In this document: positions 40,633 through 49,901 of the stretch, in pieces
Layout of the letters: every line of letters begins with the position of its first letter
Numbering within the stretch: position 1 is the stretch's first letter
Assembly (NCBI GenBank): GCA_036011085.1
Contig: DASCMS010000139.1
Coordinates: forward strand, 1-64,000
Direction: 5' to 3'
DNA from: UBA8231 sp036011085
Lineage (GTDB): Bacteria; Latescibacterota; UBA2968; UBA8231
DNA length: 64,000 nucleotides
Notes under the pieces: model-generated
The model's input: the letters and a program-made list of their open reading frames with translations, nothing else
Databases searched by the model: none
Told to the model about the DNA's origin: nothing
Position numbers and translations under genes: made by a program

Positions 40633-43316
40633 GATCTCTGTACCTCTGGCTCCTTGCCGTCCTGCTCGCGGCGGCTCCCGTCAACGCCTACCAGACGCTG
40701 TCCTCCCTGTCGTATTACATGGCGGAGGAGGAGGCCGTTCTGCTGTTTGTCGACCTGCCCGAGGACCTCGAGGCCACCGGGTTGCACGCCGATGTGTCGA
40801 CGGCTGGTGGCACCCTCGTACGCAACGCCGTCGTCCGTCGCGGACGCCTGCCCTGGGTTGCCTTTCCCACCCGGGACCTGCCCTTGGGCGACTCGCGGGT
40901 CGAGGTGCATCTGCGTGCCGAGGGCCATCACCTGGGTTCCGCCTCGACGACGGTGAGACGCCTCCCGACGAAAGCCAACGCCGTCCAGATCGATCGTCTC
41001 AGCGGCGGCCTCATCGTCGGCGACCTGCCCTTCTTCCCTTTCGGGTTCTACTGCTATTCGCCAGTACAGCCGACACTGGCAGAGGAGGAGACGGTTCGCG
41101 GGTTCAATCTGATGAGTCCGTACCAGTCGAATGACCCGGCCGGTGTCGACGAACGCCGTCGGTACATGGACCGCGCCGCCGAGATGGGCATGAAGGTGCA
41201 CTATCAGTTGCTGAGTGTCTCCGGCGGCGGCGGCGTCAACCTGGGAACCGCACCGGATACCTCGGCCACACGCCGGCAGGCCTGGTTGCGGTCTGAGGTG
41301 GAGGCCTTCCGCGATCACCCGGCCCTGCTGGCGTGGTACATCTCCGACGAGCCCACCGGCCACGGCGCCACGCCCGAACAACTCGAGACGGCGGCAGCCG
41401 TCGTTCGCGAGCTCGATCCGTACCATCCCGTGACCATCGTCTTTCTCAACCCTGGGGCTGCGGCACGCTTCTCAGGTGCCATGGATCTGGCCATGACGGA
41501 TCCCTACCCGATTCCCAACGCCCCTCCCGGGGGTGTTGCCGACGCGGTCCGTACGGTGCACGACGCCGTGGCACCACGGATCCCGCTGTGGCTCGTGCCC
41601 CAGGCCTTCGGCGGCAACGAGTGGTGGTCGCGGGAGCCGACCGCGGCGGAACTGCGACTGATGACCTGGCTCGGCATCGTCGAGGGTGCAACGGGAATCC
41701 AGTACTTCATCCGCCATGGCCTCAGCGGCTTCCCCAAGTCGCCGGACACCTGGGCTGCCGCCAGTCGCGCCGCCCTCGAGGTGGCAGCGCTGACACCATT
41801 CCTGCTGTCACCGGAGGCGCGGCCCATGGTCGAAACCGGCGATGAGATGTTGCGGGCCACGGCCTGGCGCCACGATGGTGACGTCGTCGTTGCCGTCGTC
41901 AATACCAGAAACCTGCCGGTGGAGATGGCCGTCTCGCTTCCCGGCCTGGTCTGGGATCGCGGCGATGCCGAAGTGCTCTACGAGGACCGTATCGTCGCCG
42001 TCAGGCAGACCTCGCGCACCGGTCCCTTCGGTCTCCTGCTGAAACCTGTGGGCCTCTTGACCGGACTGCTGCGCTCGGGTGACACAGCCACGGGCGTGCG
42101 CTTCGACGACATCATCGATGCCTACGGCGTCCGGCTCTATCGCTTCGCTGGCGCTACCGAACTGTCGAACAACCCGTTGAACATGCTCATCGATCCCAGC
42201 TTCGAGTGGGATGCGGCACCCTCGGTACCTGCCGCCGTCTATGCGGATGTCGGCACAGGCCGGGGCGCCACCTACTTCGTCGACAGCCGCAACGCCTCCC
42301 ACGGCGATCGATCCCTGCGCCTGCATGCCCCCGGCGACGGTCAGCTCATCAGTGTCCGGCCCTACGCGCCGACCGTCGTCCCCGGGCACACCTATCGCTT
42401 CTCGGTACAGGCTCGCAGTGACGGGGAGGGTGCAATCCTGCGTCTGCGCAACGGCGGCGGCGCTGACTCCATCGACGTCGAGGTCTCCAGTGAGTGGCGG
42501 CGCTACACTCTCGACAGCGCCATTGACAACCTGTCGACGCGCGCCTGGCTGTCGGTGGGCCTGGCTGCCGCCGGCACGGCCTGGATCGATGACATGGAGC
42601 TGCTCGACATCTCACCGCAAATCACCGCCGTGCCCGATTCTGCCGGCCACACCGTCCGCCTGGAAGCGGCCGTCGACAATGCGACCTTGCGCTTTCGCCT
42701 AGATGGGACAGAGGCAACCGCAGCCGACACGGAGTATGACGGGCCTATCACCATCCTCGGCGGCGGTCAGCTACGCGTCGGGATGTTCGACGGCGGTCGG
42801 TCGATTTCGCAGGTCGGGCTCGACCTGTATCATCACCAGGCCCTCGGTCGCTTCGTCGATCTGGAACACCCTTACTCACAGCGCTATCCCGCCGCGGGAC
42901 CGGGAGCCCTCGTCGACGGTATCCTCGGCACGGATCACTTCACCGACGGTCGCTGGCAGGGCTTTGAGGGCGAGGATCTGATTGCCGTCATCGACCTGGG
43001 CAGGCCGGTGGATGTGTCCACGGTACGCGTTCGCTTTCTGCAGAATCCGAACTCGTGGATCTGGCTGCCCCGGGTGATGGAGGTTCACCTTTCGGATGAC
43101 GGCCGCACCTTCCGTCCCTTTGTCACGGCCGACCATACTGTGGACGAACGCGCCTCGAGCCCTGTCATTGAAGAACTGGAGGCGAGGTCGGCCAGCGCCC
43201 GGGCTCGCTACGTCCGGATTCGAGCCCGATCGATGGGTGTGTGTCCCGACTGGCATCCGGGGGCCGGTGGCCCTGCGTGGATATTTGCCGACGAGATCCG
43301 CATAGCCGAAAACTGA
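40629..43316 (+). CDS. Secreted glycosidase-like multidomain protein with C-terminal F5/8-type domain
   Basis: A signal peptide (MRSLYLWLLAVLLAAAPVNA) starts this 895-residue exported protein. A TIM-barrel-like part spans residues about 115-420: FFPFGFYCYSPVQPTLAEEE, LLAWYISDEPTGHG with a possible acid pair, and WLVPQAFGGNEWWSREPTAA. A CBM4/9-like beta sandwich follows near 520-660 (NMLIDPSFEWDAAP, TYRFSVQARSDGEGA). Next is a chitobiase-type C-terminal module (LRFRLDGTEATAADTEYDGP) and an F5/8-type C discoidin domain (GRWQGFEGEDLIAVIDLGRP, VMEVHLSDDGRTFRPF). The ATGA start overlaps the Gfo/Idh stop. It probably binds and hydrolyses an extracellular polysaccharide. Confidence 0.75.
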   Translation: MRSLYLWLLAVLLAAAPVNAYQTLSSLSYYMAEEEAVLLFVDLPEDLEATGLHADVSTAGGTLVRNAVVRRGRLPWVAFPTRDLPLGDSRVEVHLRAEGHHLGSASTTVRRLPTKANAVQIDRLSGGLIVGDLPFFPFGFYCYSPVQPTLAEEETVRGFNLMSPYQSNDPAGVDERRRYMDRAAEMGMKVHYQLLSVSGGGGVNLGTAPDTSATRRQAWLRSEVEAFRDHPALLAWYISDEPTGHGATPEQLETAAAVVRELDPYHPVTIVFLNPGAAARFSGAMDLAMTDPYPIPNAPPGGVADAVRTVHDAVAPRIPLWLVPQAFGGNEWWSREPTAAELRLMTWLGIVEGATGIQYFIRHGLSGFPKSPDTWAAASRAALEVAALTPFLLSPEARPMVETGDEMLRATAWRHDGDVVVAVVNTRNLPVEMAVSLPGLVWDRGDAEVLYEDRIVAVRQTSRTGPFGLLLKPVGLLTGLLRSGDTATGVRFDDIIDAYGVRLYRFAGATELSNNPLNMLIDPSFEWDAAPSVPAAVYADVGTGRGATYFVDSRNASHGDRSLRLHAPGDGQLISVRPYAPTVVPGHTYRFSVQARSDGEGAILRLRNGGGADSIDVEVSSEWRRYTLDSAIDNLSTRAWLSVGLAAAGTAWIDDMELLDISPQITAVPDSAGHTVRLEAAVDNATLRFRLDGTEATAADTEYDGPITILGGGQLRVGMFDGGRSISQVGLDLYHHQALGRFVDLEHPYSQRYPAAGPGALVDGILGTDHFTDGRWQGFEGEDLIAVIDLGRPVDVSTVRVRFLQNPNSWIWLPRVMEVHLSDDGRTFRPFVTADHTVDERASSPVIEELEARSASARARYVRIRARSMGVCPDWHPGAGGPAWIFADEIRIAEN

Positions 43317-43331
43317 GCAAGCTTTCGGCTA
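43303..43331. terminator. 9-bp inverted repeat between convergent genes
   Basis: TAGCCGAAA (43303-43311) and TTTCGGCTA (43323-43331) form a perfect stem around 11 bases, spanning the stops of both convergent genes. A bidirectional terminator is likely. No U-tract follows on either side, so strength is uncertain. Confidence 0.5.
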
Positions 43332-43721
43332 CAGCAGGCTCCGCACCAGCTGGAGCAGGGCGTCCTTCTCCACGGGTTTTGGCACATAGTCAATGCCGCC
43401 CGCCTCATAGCCCTCCGCAATCTTCTCTCTGTCATCCTCAGCGGTGAGAAAGATGACGGGCAGATCCGCCATGCCGTCCATCTCCTTCAGTCGTCTGCAG
43501 GTCTCTACGCCATCCATGCCCGGCATGCGTATGTCGAGCAGGATGAGGTCGGGACGATTCGCCTCGATGACAGCGAGTGCCTGTTCGCCGCTGGTGGCGG
43601 CGAGCACGTTCACCCCCTGTGTCTGGAGCAGCTGATACAGCACGTCGATGTTGGCGGGAACGTCATCGACGACAAGAATCTTGACATCCTGCAGACTCCC
43701 GGCGCCGCCTGCTTCGGCCAT
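43329..43721 (-). CDS. Single-domain response regulator (CheY-like receiver)
   Basis: From ATG 43721 the protein (130 aa) is a bare receiver. It has ILVVDDVPANIDVLYQLLQT (acidic pair), DLILLDIRMPGMDGVETCRR (phospho-acceptor Asp), VIFLTAEDDRE (Thr) and IDYVPKPVEKDALL (Lys). There is no output domain. It is divergent from the giant hybrid kinase, 124 bases between starts, and may relay its phosphate. An upstream extension of the frame is unconserved. Confidence 0.92.
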   Translation of the reverse strand: MAEAGGAGSLQDVKILVVDDVPANIDVLYQLLQTQGVNVLAATSGEQALAVIEANRPDLILLDIRMPGMDGVETCRRLKEMDGMADLPVIFLTAEDDREKIAEGYEAGGIDYVPKPVEKDALLQLVRSLL

Positions 43722-43845
43722 GGACACGTCGTTCCTGATCGAGAGGAAGAGGGTTGACCACCTGAAAATAGGTCCGGAACGGGCATCGTGCAGCTTCGCA
43801 GCGGACGGATAGGCCTGTCTCGATCCTCTATATTCAGCAGCCCCG

Positions 43846-46800
43846 GTGTCTGACCCCAACCAGCAGGTGCATTTGCGGCGCCTAACCTGTCCGATTCTGC
43901 TCGCTCTGCTCATCTTCCGCGCGACATCGATCGAGGCGCACAATGGCGCCGTCGCCATCGCCTTGCCCGTGGATGACATCATTGTCGACGGTGATCTGTC
44001 GGACTGGCCTGATGACCTGATGGGGTACCCCGTTGCCGTGGCCGCCGCTGGCAGTGACGCACACAATCATGAAGACTTTCAGGCGTTCTTCAGAGTCGGG
44101 TACAGCGCTGCCGAAAACTCCCTGTATATCGGCATTGAGGTCGAGGACGAGTCGACCATCATCGATTCGTCGGCTGCCAGAGACTGGGATACCGAGGACG
44201 GCTGTGAGATCTACGTGGACCTGGCACATGGCGACAACAGTTTCGCCCGCCAGCACGTGATCCGTGGCAGCGGCCTGGGTGCTCCCTCCGAGGATGGGGA
44301 CGGCGAGGCGTACGTGCGCTGGCGACGTCAGGAGGGCAGACACCAGTACGAGTGGAAGATCTCGCTGGCCGGGCTAGGTCATTCCCCGGTCGGGTCAGGC
44401 CGGACGATCAGCGTCGATGTCGTCGTCTGTGACAAGGATGCCGACGGCTCGTACTCGTGGATGGCATGGGGAAAAAACGAGGCGAAGACGGACAATCCGG
44501 ATCGCCGTGGCGATGTCATACTTCTCCCGCCGTCGACGGAGACCGGGCGGGTTGGCGGACGAATCCAGTGGCACCGCGATGGTCGCCCCATCAGCGGCGC
44601 CCATGTTCGACTTCGATCTGTGGCGAATCCGGAGGTCTGGACTCGTCTCGAAACCGATATGGCCGGAGCCTACACGGTAGAGCTTCCCACAGGCGGATAC
44701 GATGTCAGCGTCGAACTGGGGCATGGCGAGAACACCACACGGCGGGTCGAAGTACGAACCGGTGCCCTCGCCAGGGCCGATCTCATGGTGGAGCCCACCG
44801 ATGGCGAGCGCGTCGTGCGCGGCCCGGGAACCACGGTCCCGGCGGACGGCATCCGCGAACGCACCTGGTCCAGCTTTGGGGCCACCGACGGCCTCGGTAA
44901 TGGTTCGGTGACGGCCCTGTCTCAGGACGACGAGGGGTATCTGTGGATCGGCACCCAGGGAGGTCTCGTTCGCTACGACGGTGTCGCCTTCACGAACTAC
45001 ACCACCAGGGACGGGCTGGTGAACGACGAGATCAATGCCCTGCTGCGGGACCGGGAGGGTGACCTGTGGATCGGCACACAAGGAGGGTTGATCCGCTTCG
45101 ACGGCGAATCCTTCGTCAACTATACGACCCGCGATGGCCTGGTCGACGTTCAGGTGTACGACCTTCTGCTGGACCACCGGGGACAGATCTGGGTCAATAC
45201 GCAGGGCGGATTGAGCCGTTTTGACGGACACCAGTTCACCAATCTATCCGCCCTGCCCGGCCTGCATGAATCGGTCCAGGCCCTGCTCGAAGACCGTCAG
45301 GGAAGGATGTGGATATCAGCACTGGAAAAACTGTGGCGCTTCGATGGGAAGCGGCTCATCCCCTTCGACGAACCGCTCGGCACCGGGAACGTCGGTGCAC
45401 TCTTCGAGGACTCGGGTGGCGGTCTCTGGGTCGAGGTGGATGAGGGCCTGATCCTGGTCAACGATGTGGACAGGCCACGCCGTAGACTGAAGCTGAAACA
45501 GGGCGAGCGCGTCCAGGCCGTCACGGAAGACCGGCAGGGCCGCATGTGGATCGCCACCGTAGAGAGCGGGTCGGCGGCCTCGGCCTCCAGTCGTCTCTTC
45601 CGCTACGACGGCCAGAAGCTCACCGACTTCTCGGATGTCGTGGATCTGGCCACGGTTCGGTCTCTGCTCGAGGACCGCGAGGGCAACGTCTGGATCGGCA
45701 CGAGCAGCCGCCTCGTCCGCTACGACGCCGGAGACGTGACGCAGTTTGATGGACGCCACGGCGTGCCCGGTGACATCAGTTCGCTGGCCGAGGACAGGTC
45801 CGGAAACCTGTGGATCGGAACGGATGCTGGCCTCGTACGGTACGACGGCCTCGAGTTCACGACCTTCACCGCCGACGACGACCTGCCGAGCGACGCCGTG
45901 CGTGAGCTTCTCGTCGATCGCCACGGTGCTGTGTGGGCCAGTACCAGCGGCGCCGGCGTTGTCCGTTACGATGGCGCCGGTTTCACGTCGTTCACCAGTA
46001 GCGACGGTCTGTCACACAACAATGCCGGATTCATGGCCGAGACTCGAGACGGAGTTCTCTGGTTCGCCACAGCTGGCGGGGGGATCACCCGGTATGACGG
46101 TCGAGACTTCAGCAGCCTGACGACGGCGGACGGCCTGCCGAGCAACTCCGTGGGTGCTGTCGTCCAGGACACCCTCGGCCGCCTCTGGTGTACTACGTGG
46201 GGATCGGGTATCAGTCGTTACGACGGTGTGCAGGTCAAGACCTTCACCACCGACGATGGCCTGGTCCACAACGCGACGCAGCGCCTCGTTGTCGATGACC
46301 AGAACAATCTGTGGATCGGCACGACGAACGGATTGTCGCGATTCGACGGCGTCGGATTCACCAGCTTTTCGACTGCCGAGGGCCTGGTGCACAGTCTGAT
46401 CCAGACGTTCGAGGTCGATCGACGTGGGCACTTGTGGATCGGTACCGAGGGAGGCATCAGCCGCTACGACGGCGTCACATTTCAGAGTCTGCTCAACCGT
46501 GACCGGCTGGGGGCACCCAGCATCACAGCCCTGCTCGAAGACCGAAATGGCGAGATGTGGATCGCCGTCCGCGGCCGGGGACTCATCCGCTATCGACCCA
46601 GCCGATCGCCACCGCCCGTCAGGATTACGGAAGTGGTGAGCGACCGGCGGCACGGACCGGTGACGCGACTGCGCCTCCCCTCGACGCAGCCGCTGGTGGC
46701 CTTCGAGTTCCGCGGTCTGAGCTTCAAGACCCCGCCAGCGAACATGCGCTATCGCTACCGCCTCGCGGGGTATGAACGGGGCTGGCAGGTCACCCGGGCA

Positions 46801-47223
46801 CCGCGCGTTGAGTACCTCAACCTTCCGAGGGGAGACTACACCTTCGAGGTGGAGGCCATCGATCGTGACCTCGACCGTTCGGTCGAGGCGGCCCGTGTAG
46901 TACTTCAGATTCATTGGCCGTATGGCCAAATTGCTCTGTGGGGATCCCTTGTCGGTGCCTCCCTCCTCGCCGTGTTGCTGGGTGGCCGGGCGTACCGACA
47001 GCGACATCGGACGACACGGCTGCGGCAGCAGCAGCTGGCTCATTTCCGCGTGCGGGACCGCGTGTGGGAGATGCAGTTCGCCGGTGACATCGAACAGGTG
47101 ATCGCCGCCGTAGGTGACACGCTGCAGGACATGGATATTACCTTCGAGTTCTTCGGCGCGAATGTTGTCGAGGCGGAAGAGACCCAGCTGCGGACCTATA
47201 CGATGACCCGGGATGGCGAGTGA
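43846..47223 (+). CDS. Giant propeller-type sensor kinase, N-terminal part (ends at in-frame TGA)
   Basis: A GTG start (43846) or TTG 43873 precedes a signal/anchor helix (RRLTCPILLALLIFRATSIE). Residues 40-240 form a CBM9/DOMON-like sugar-binding domain (DIIVDGDLSDWPDDLMGYPV). Residues 245-320 are a carboxypeptidase-regulatory-like sandwich. From about 340 come 14-15 Reg_prop blades (SLWIGTxGGLxRYDGxxFxx type), making two propellers, followed by a Y_Y_Y domain (AFEFRGLSFKTPPANMRYRY) and a membrane helix (IALWGSLVGASLLAVLLGG). A GAF-like domain then begins and is cut at TRDGE-TGA. The C-terminal remainder is in the same frame. Extracellular polysaccharide sensing is the family role. Confidence 0.85.
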   Translation: MSDPNQQVHLRRLTCPILLALLIFRATSIEAHNGAVAIALPVDDIIVDGDLSDWPDDLMGYPVAVAAAGSDAHNHEDFQAFFRVGYSAAENSLYIGIEVEDESTIIDSSAARDWDTEDGCEIYVDLAHGDNSFARQHVIRGSGLGAPSEDGDGEAYVRWRRQEGRHQYEWKISLAGLGHSPVGSGRTISVDVVVCDKDADGSYSWMAWGKNEAKTDNPDRRGDVILLPPSTETGRVGGRIQWHRDGRPISGAHVRLRSVANPEVWTRLETDMAGAYTVELPTGGYDVSVELGHGENTTRRVEVRTGALARADLMVEPTDGERVVRGPGTTVPADGIRERTWSSFGATDGLGNGSVTALSQDDEGYLWIGTQGGLVRYDGVAFTNYTTRDGLVNDEINALLRDREGDLWIGTQGGLIRFDGESFVNYTTRDGLVDVQVYDLLLDHRGQIWVNTQGGLSRFDGHQFTNLSALPGLHESVQALLEDRQGRMWISALEKLWRFDGKRLIPFDEPLGTGNVGALFEDSGGGLWVEVDEGLILVNDVDRPRRRLKLKQGERVQAVTEDRQGRMWIATVESGSAASASSRLFRYDGQKLTDFSDVVDLATVRSLLEDREGNVWIGTSSRLVRYDAGDVTQFDGRHGVPGDISSLAEDRSGNLWIGTDAGLVRYDGLEFTTFTADDDLPSDAVRELLVDRHGAVWASTSGAGVVRYDGAGFTSFTSSDGLSHNNAGFMAETRDGVLWFATAGGGITRYDGRDFSSLTTADGLPSNSVGAVVQDTLGRLWCTTWGSGISRYDGVQVKTFTTDDGLVHNATQRLVVDDQNNLWIGTTNGLSRFDGVGFTSFSTAEGLVHSLIQTFEVDRRGHLWIGTEGGISRYDGVTFQSLLNRDRLGAPSITALLEDRNGEMWIAVRGRGLIRYRPSRSPPPVRITEVVSDRRHGPVTRLRLPSTQPLVAFEFRGLSFKTPPANMRYRYRLAGYERGWQVTRAPRVEYLNLPRGDYTFEVEAIDRDLDRSVEAARVVLQIHWPYGQIALWGSLVGASLLAVLLGGRAYRQRHRTTRLRQQQLAHFRVRDRVWEMQFAGDIEQVIAAVGDTLQDMDITFEFFGANVVEAEETQLRTYTMTRDGE

Positions 47224-47340
47224 ATCTACCATGGAACGCTGACACCGGCTTCTTCTCTCCTGCTACAGTTCTGGCGCGAAGCAGAGGTTGTCTACCGGCC
47301 GGACCTGCAGAGAGACGACCCCTTCGATGAGCTCGTCCAC

Positions 47341-48918
47341 GTGCCTGAAGGGTTGCGCTCGATCGTCGATGTTCCCTTCTCCCACGGCACACTCGCGGTC
47401 AGCAGCCGGCAGCCCGATGTCTACCGATCGGAGGACATCGAGATGCTGCGCGAGCTGGCCGAGGTGTTGTCGGAGGGGTTCCGACGGATGGACGATCTGC
47501 GGAACCTCGAGAATCGAAATCAGGAGCTGCAGGTGGCCAAGGAAGTCGCGGAGGAGGCGAACCAGGCCAAGAGCCGCTTCCTGGCCAATATGAGCCATGA
47601 GATCCGCACACCGATGAACGCCGTGCTCGGGTATGCCCAGATCCTCAACGATGATCCCGGGCTCTCGGAGTCGCAGCGTCGTGCCCTCGACACCATCGGC
47701 AAGAGCGGTCAGCACTTGCTGGACCTGATCAATGACGTTCTCGACATCTCCAAGATCGAGGCGGGCCGTGAAGAGCTCCACCGGGTCGATTTCGACCTGC
47801 AGTCGTTGTTGGAGAACCTCGCTCTCATGTTCGAGATGCGCTGCACCCAGCAGGGGCTGCGCTGGCGACTGGAATCGGATCTCCCGTCAACGCCGGTGCA
47901 CGGTGGGGAAGCCAGGCTGCGCCAGGTGCTCATCAATCTGTTGGGTAATGCGGTGAAATTCACCCCCGAGGGCGAGGTCTCGTTGCGGGTGGTCACTCCC
48001 GCACCCGACCGCTACACCTTCGAGATTCGTGACACCGGACCCGGTATCGCCCCGGACAGGCAGGTCTCGATCTTCGAGCCTTTCCAGCAGGAGGAGGAGG
48101 GTGTGCGCCAGGGGGGGACGGGCCTGGGGCTGGCGATCTCACAGCAGCACGTGATCATGATGGGCGGACGCATCGAGATCGAGTCGACACCGGGATCGGG
48201 TGCGCGGTTCTGTTTCGAGTTGCCTCTGCCCCCTGCCAAGGCGCCGCTGCTCGAACGGTCAGACGACTGGTCGAGAGTGTCTGGTCTGGCGCCAGGGACA
48301 TCGATACGGGCGCTTGTCGTCGACGACGTGGCCTCCAACCGCGATGTGCTCAGCCACCTGCTGACCCGGATCGGCGTCGAGGTAGAGACCGCTGAAGACG
48401 GATTGCAGGCGCTTGAGCACGTGCGGATGCACATGCCGGATATCGTCTTCATGGACATCCGCATGCCGGTCCTCGACGGCCCCGCGGCCCTGGGGCGACT
48501 CGTCGAAGAGTACGGCTCAGGCGCGACTCGGGTCGTCGCCGTATCGGCATCGGTCTTCGAGCATCAGCGCCAGGCCTATCTGCAGATGGGTTTCGCACAA
48601 TTCCTCGACAAGCCTCTGCGCGCCGAGCAGATCTACGAGTCCCTTGCCGAAGTGTTGGGCGTGACCTTCGACTATTCTGCCGCATCTGACGAAGTCGCCG
48701 AAGAAGGTCTGGAGGACCTCGTCCTGCCGCGACACCTGCATGCCCTGCTGAGAGAAACGGTAGAGGCAAGCAGCGTATCGCAGCTGAATGAACAGATCGG
48801 ACGACTGGAGGAGGCAGGTGACGTCTACCTGCCGCTGGTCGTGCGTCTGCGACGTCTGGCGGCGACGTATGACATGGAGGCTATCGGCGCCCTGCTGGAC
48901 GAAACGCCGTACGAGTAG
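47341..48918 (+). CDS. Giant propeller-type sensor kinase, C-terminal part (GAF end, HisKA, HATPase, receiver)
   Basis: This is the in-frame continuation after the TGA at 47221. The frame is open from 47224 and reads LTPASSLLLQFWREAEVVYR before GTG 47341, completing a GAF domain. Then come a coiled linker and HisKA with phospho-His at about 47596 (FLANMSHEIRTPMNAVLGYA). The HATPase has N, G1 and G2 boxes (LINLLGNAVKFTPEGE, IRDTGPGIAP, QGGTGLGLAIS). A receiver follows, with the phospho-Asp in PDIVFMDIRMPVLDGP, and a short helical tail that may be HPt-like. If translated separately from 47341 it would be a soluble hybrid kinase without sensor. Confidence 0.85.
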   Translation: MPEGLRSIVDVPFSHGTLAVSSRQPDVYRSEDIEMLRELAEVLSEGFRRMDDLRNLENRNQELQVAKEVAEEANQAKSRFLANMSHEIRTPMNAVLGYAQILNDDPGLSESQRRALDTIGKSGQHLLDLINDVLDISKIEAGREELHRVDFDLQSLLENLALMFEMRCTQQGLRWRLESDLPSTPVHGGEARLRQVLINLLGNAVKFTPEGEVSLRVVTPAPDRYTFEIRDTGPGIAPDRQVSIFEPFQQEEEGVRQGGTGLGLAISQQHVIMMGGRIEIESTPGSGARFCFELPLPPAKAPLLERSDDWSRVSGLAPGTSIRALVVDDVASNRDVLSHLLTRIGVEVETAEDGLQALEHVRMHMPDIVFMDIRMPVLDGPAALGRLVEEYGSGATRVVAVSASVFEHQRQAYLQMGFAQFLDKPLRAEQIYESLAEVLGVTFDYSAASDEVAEEGLEDLVLPRHLHALLRETVEASSVSQLNEQIGRLEEAGDVYLPLVVRLRRLAATYDMEAIGALLDETPYE

Positions 48919-48995
48919 CCGGGGCAGTCCTTGCCGACCCGCTCGCCTTCAACGACCATTCCGCCACTGCGCCTCCCCCTGGAAGGAGTACCGGC

Positions 48996-49889
48996 GTGAC
49001 CATAGACTACAGCCACATGCAGAAGGCGGCCCTGGACTATCGCTTCGAATTCCAGCCGGACGAACTCGATGACATCGTCGACTGCACTGAGACCCACGGC
49101 TTCAGCATCGTCCGCGGCCTGGCGCCCGACAGCCTCGTAGAGATCCTGCAGAGCGAGGTACGCCGCGTCGTCGATCCCGGGCAGACCCTGGGACCGGGCG
49201 AGAGTCGTACTCACCTATCCTTTCTGGAGGGAGCCGCCGTGGCCTGGGAACCGTGGCTCGATCACCAGCCCTTCATGAACCTGCACTTTGCGCTGCTGGG
49301 CACCGACCAGATCTGCTTTCATCGCTCGGCGGCCATCATCCGCAACCCGGGTTCTGCGCCCGTGAGCTGGCATACGGACTGGTGTGGCCAGACCGACGGT
49401 CCACCTCGAAACACCGGTGAGGTACTCAACCGGGGACCGTGGCCGTCGGGCAAGTGGTTCTACATCACCGGTTCCCGCCCCTCCCATGGCGGTCTTTGTG
49501 TCATCGAGGACTCCCACGTGGAGGACTGGCAGGGCCCCGCCGGCTTCAGACTCACGTCGGACCGGCGCTCCTTCTATCCTGCCGACGGCGAGGGCGAAAA
49601 GCGGTATGACGGCTTCGACATTCCCGGCCTCGTGCCGCTGTTCACCGATCCGGGTGACTGCATCGTCTTCGCCCACCGCACCTTCCACGGTGCCTTCCCC
49701 AACCGCGAGGACCACCAACGGCTGTCCTGTGCCGTCGGCTTCCGCGCCAAAGAACATGCCATCGACGCACCGTGGGACCTGCCGGAGTCTTCCCGTCGGT
49801 TCATAGAGGCCCTGCCCGAGCGCTTCCGCACCTATACCGAAGGGTATACCGGCATCGACCCGAGCTTCAAAGGCACGGCTGCCACCTGA
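48996..49889 (+). CDS. Phytanoyl-CoA dioxygenase (PhyH) family protein
   Basis: A GTG start (48996) opens a 297-residue Fe(II)/2-oxoglutarate oxygenase. The iron ligands are H126 and D128 (PVSWHTDWCG) and H231 (RTFHGAFPNRE), and R242 contacts 2-oxoglutarate. A VIEDSHVEDW stretch and VFAHRT support the double-stranded helix. Such proteins are expanded in particle-associated bacteria and hydroxylate varied lipids or small molecules. The substrate is unknown. It leads the plus-strand run to 54.5 kb. Confidence 0.92.
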   Translation: MTIDYSHMQKAALDYRFEFQPDELDDIVDCTETHGFSIVRGLAPDSLVEILQSEVRRVVDPGQTLGPGESRTHLSFLEGAAVAWEPWLDHQPFMNLHFALLGTDQICFHRSAAIIRNPGSAPVSWHTDWCGQTDGPPRNTGEVLNRGPWPSGKWFYITGSRPSHGGLCVIEDSHVEDWQGPAGFRLTSDRRSFYPADGEGEKRYDGFDIPGLVPLFTDPGDCIVFAHRTFHGAFPNREDHQRLSCAVGFRAKEHAIDAPWDLPESSRRFIEALPERFRTYTEGYTGIDPSFKGTAAT

Positions 49890-49901
49890 AGAGATCCGGA
49901 C

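Noticed and set aside
47221..47223. TGA in the sensor kinase as a selenocysteine codon
   Set aside because: No stable stem with a GGUC-like loop lies 11 nt downstream, and the position is not a known redox site.
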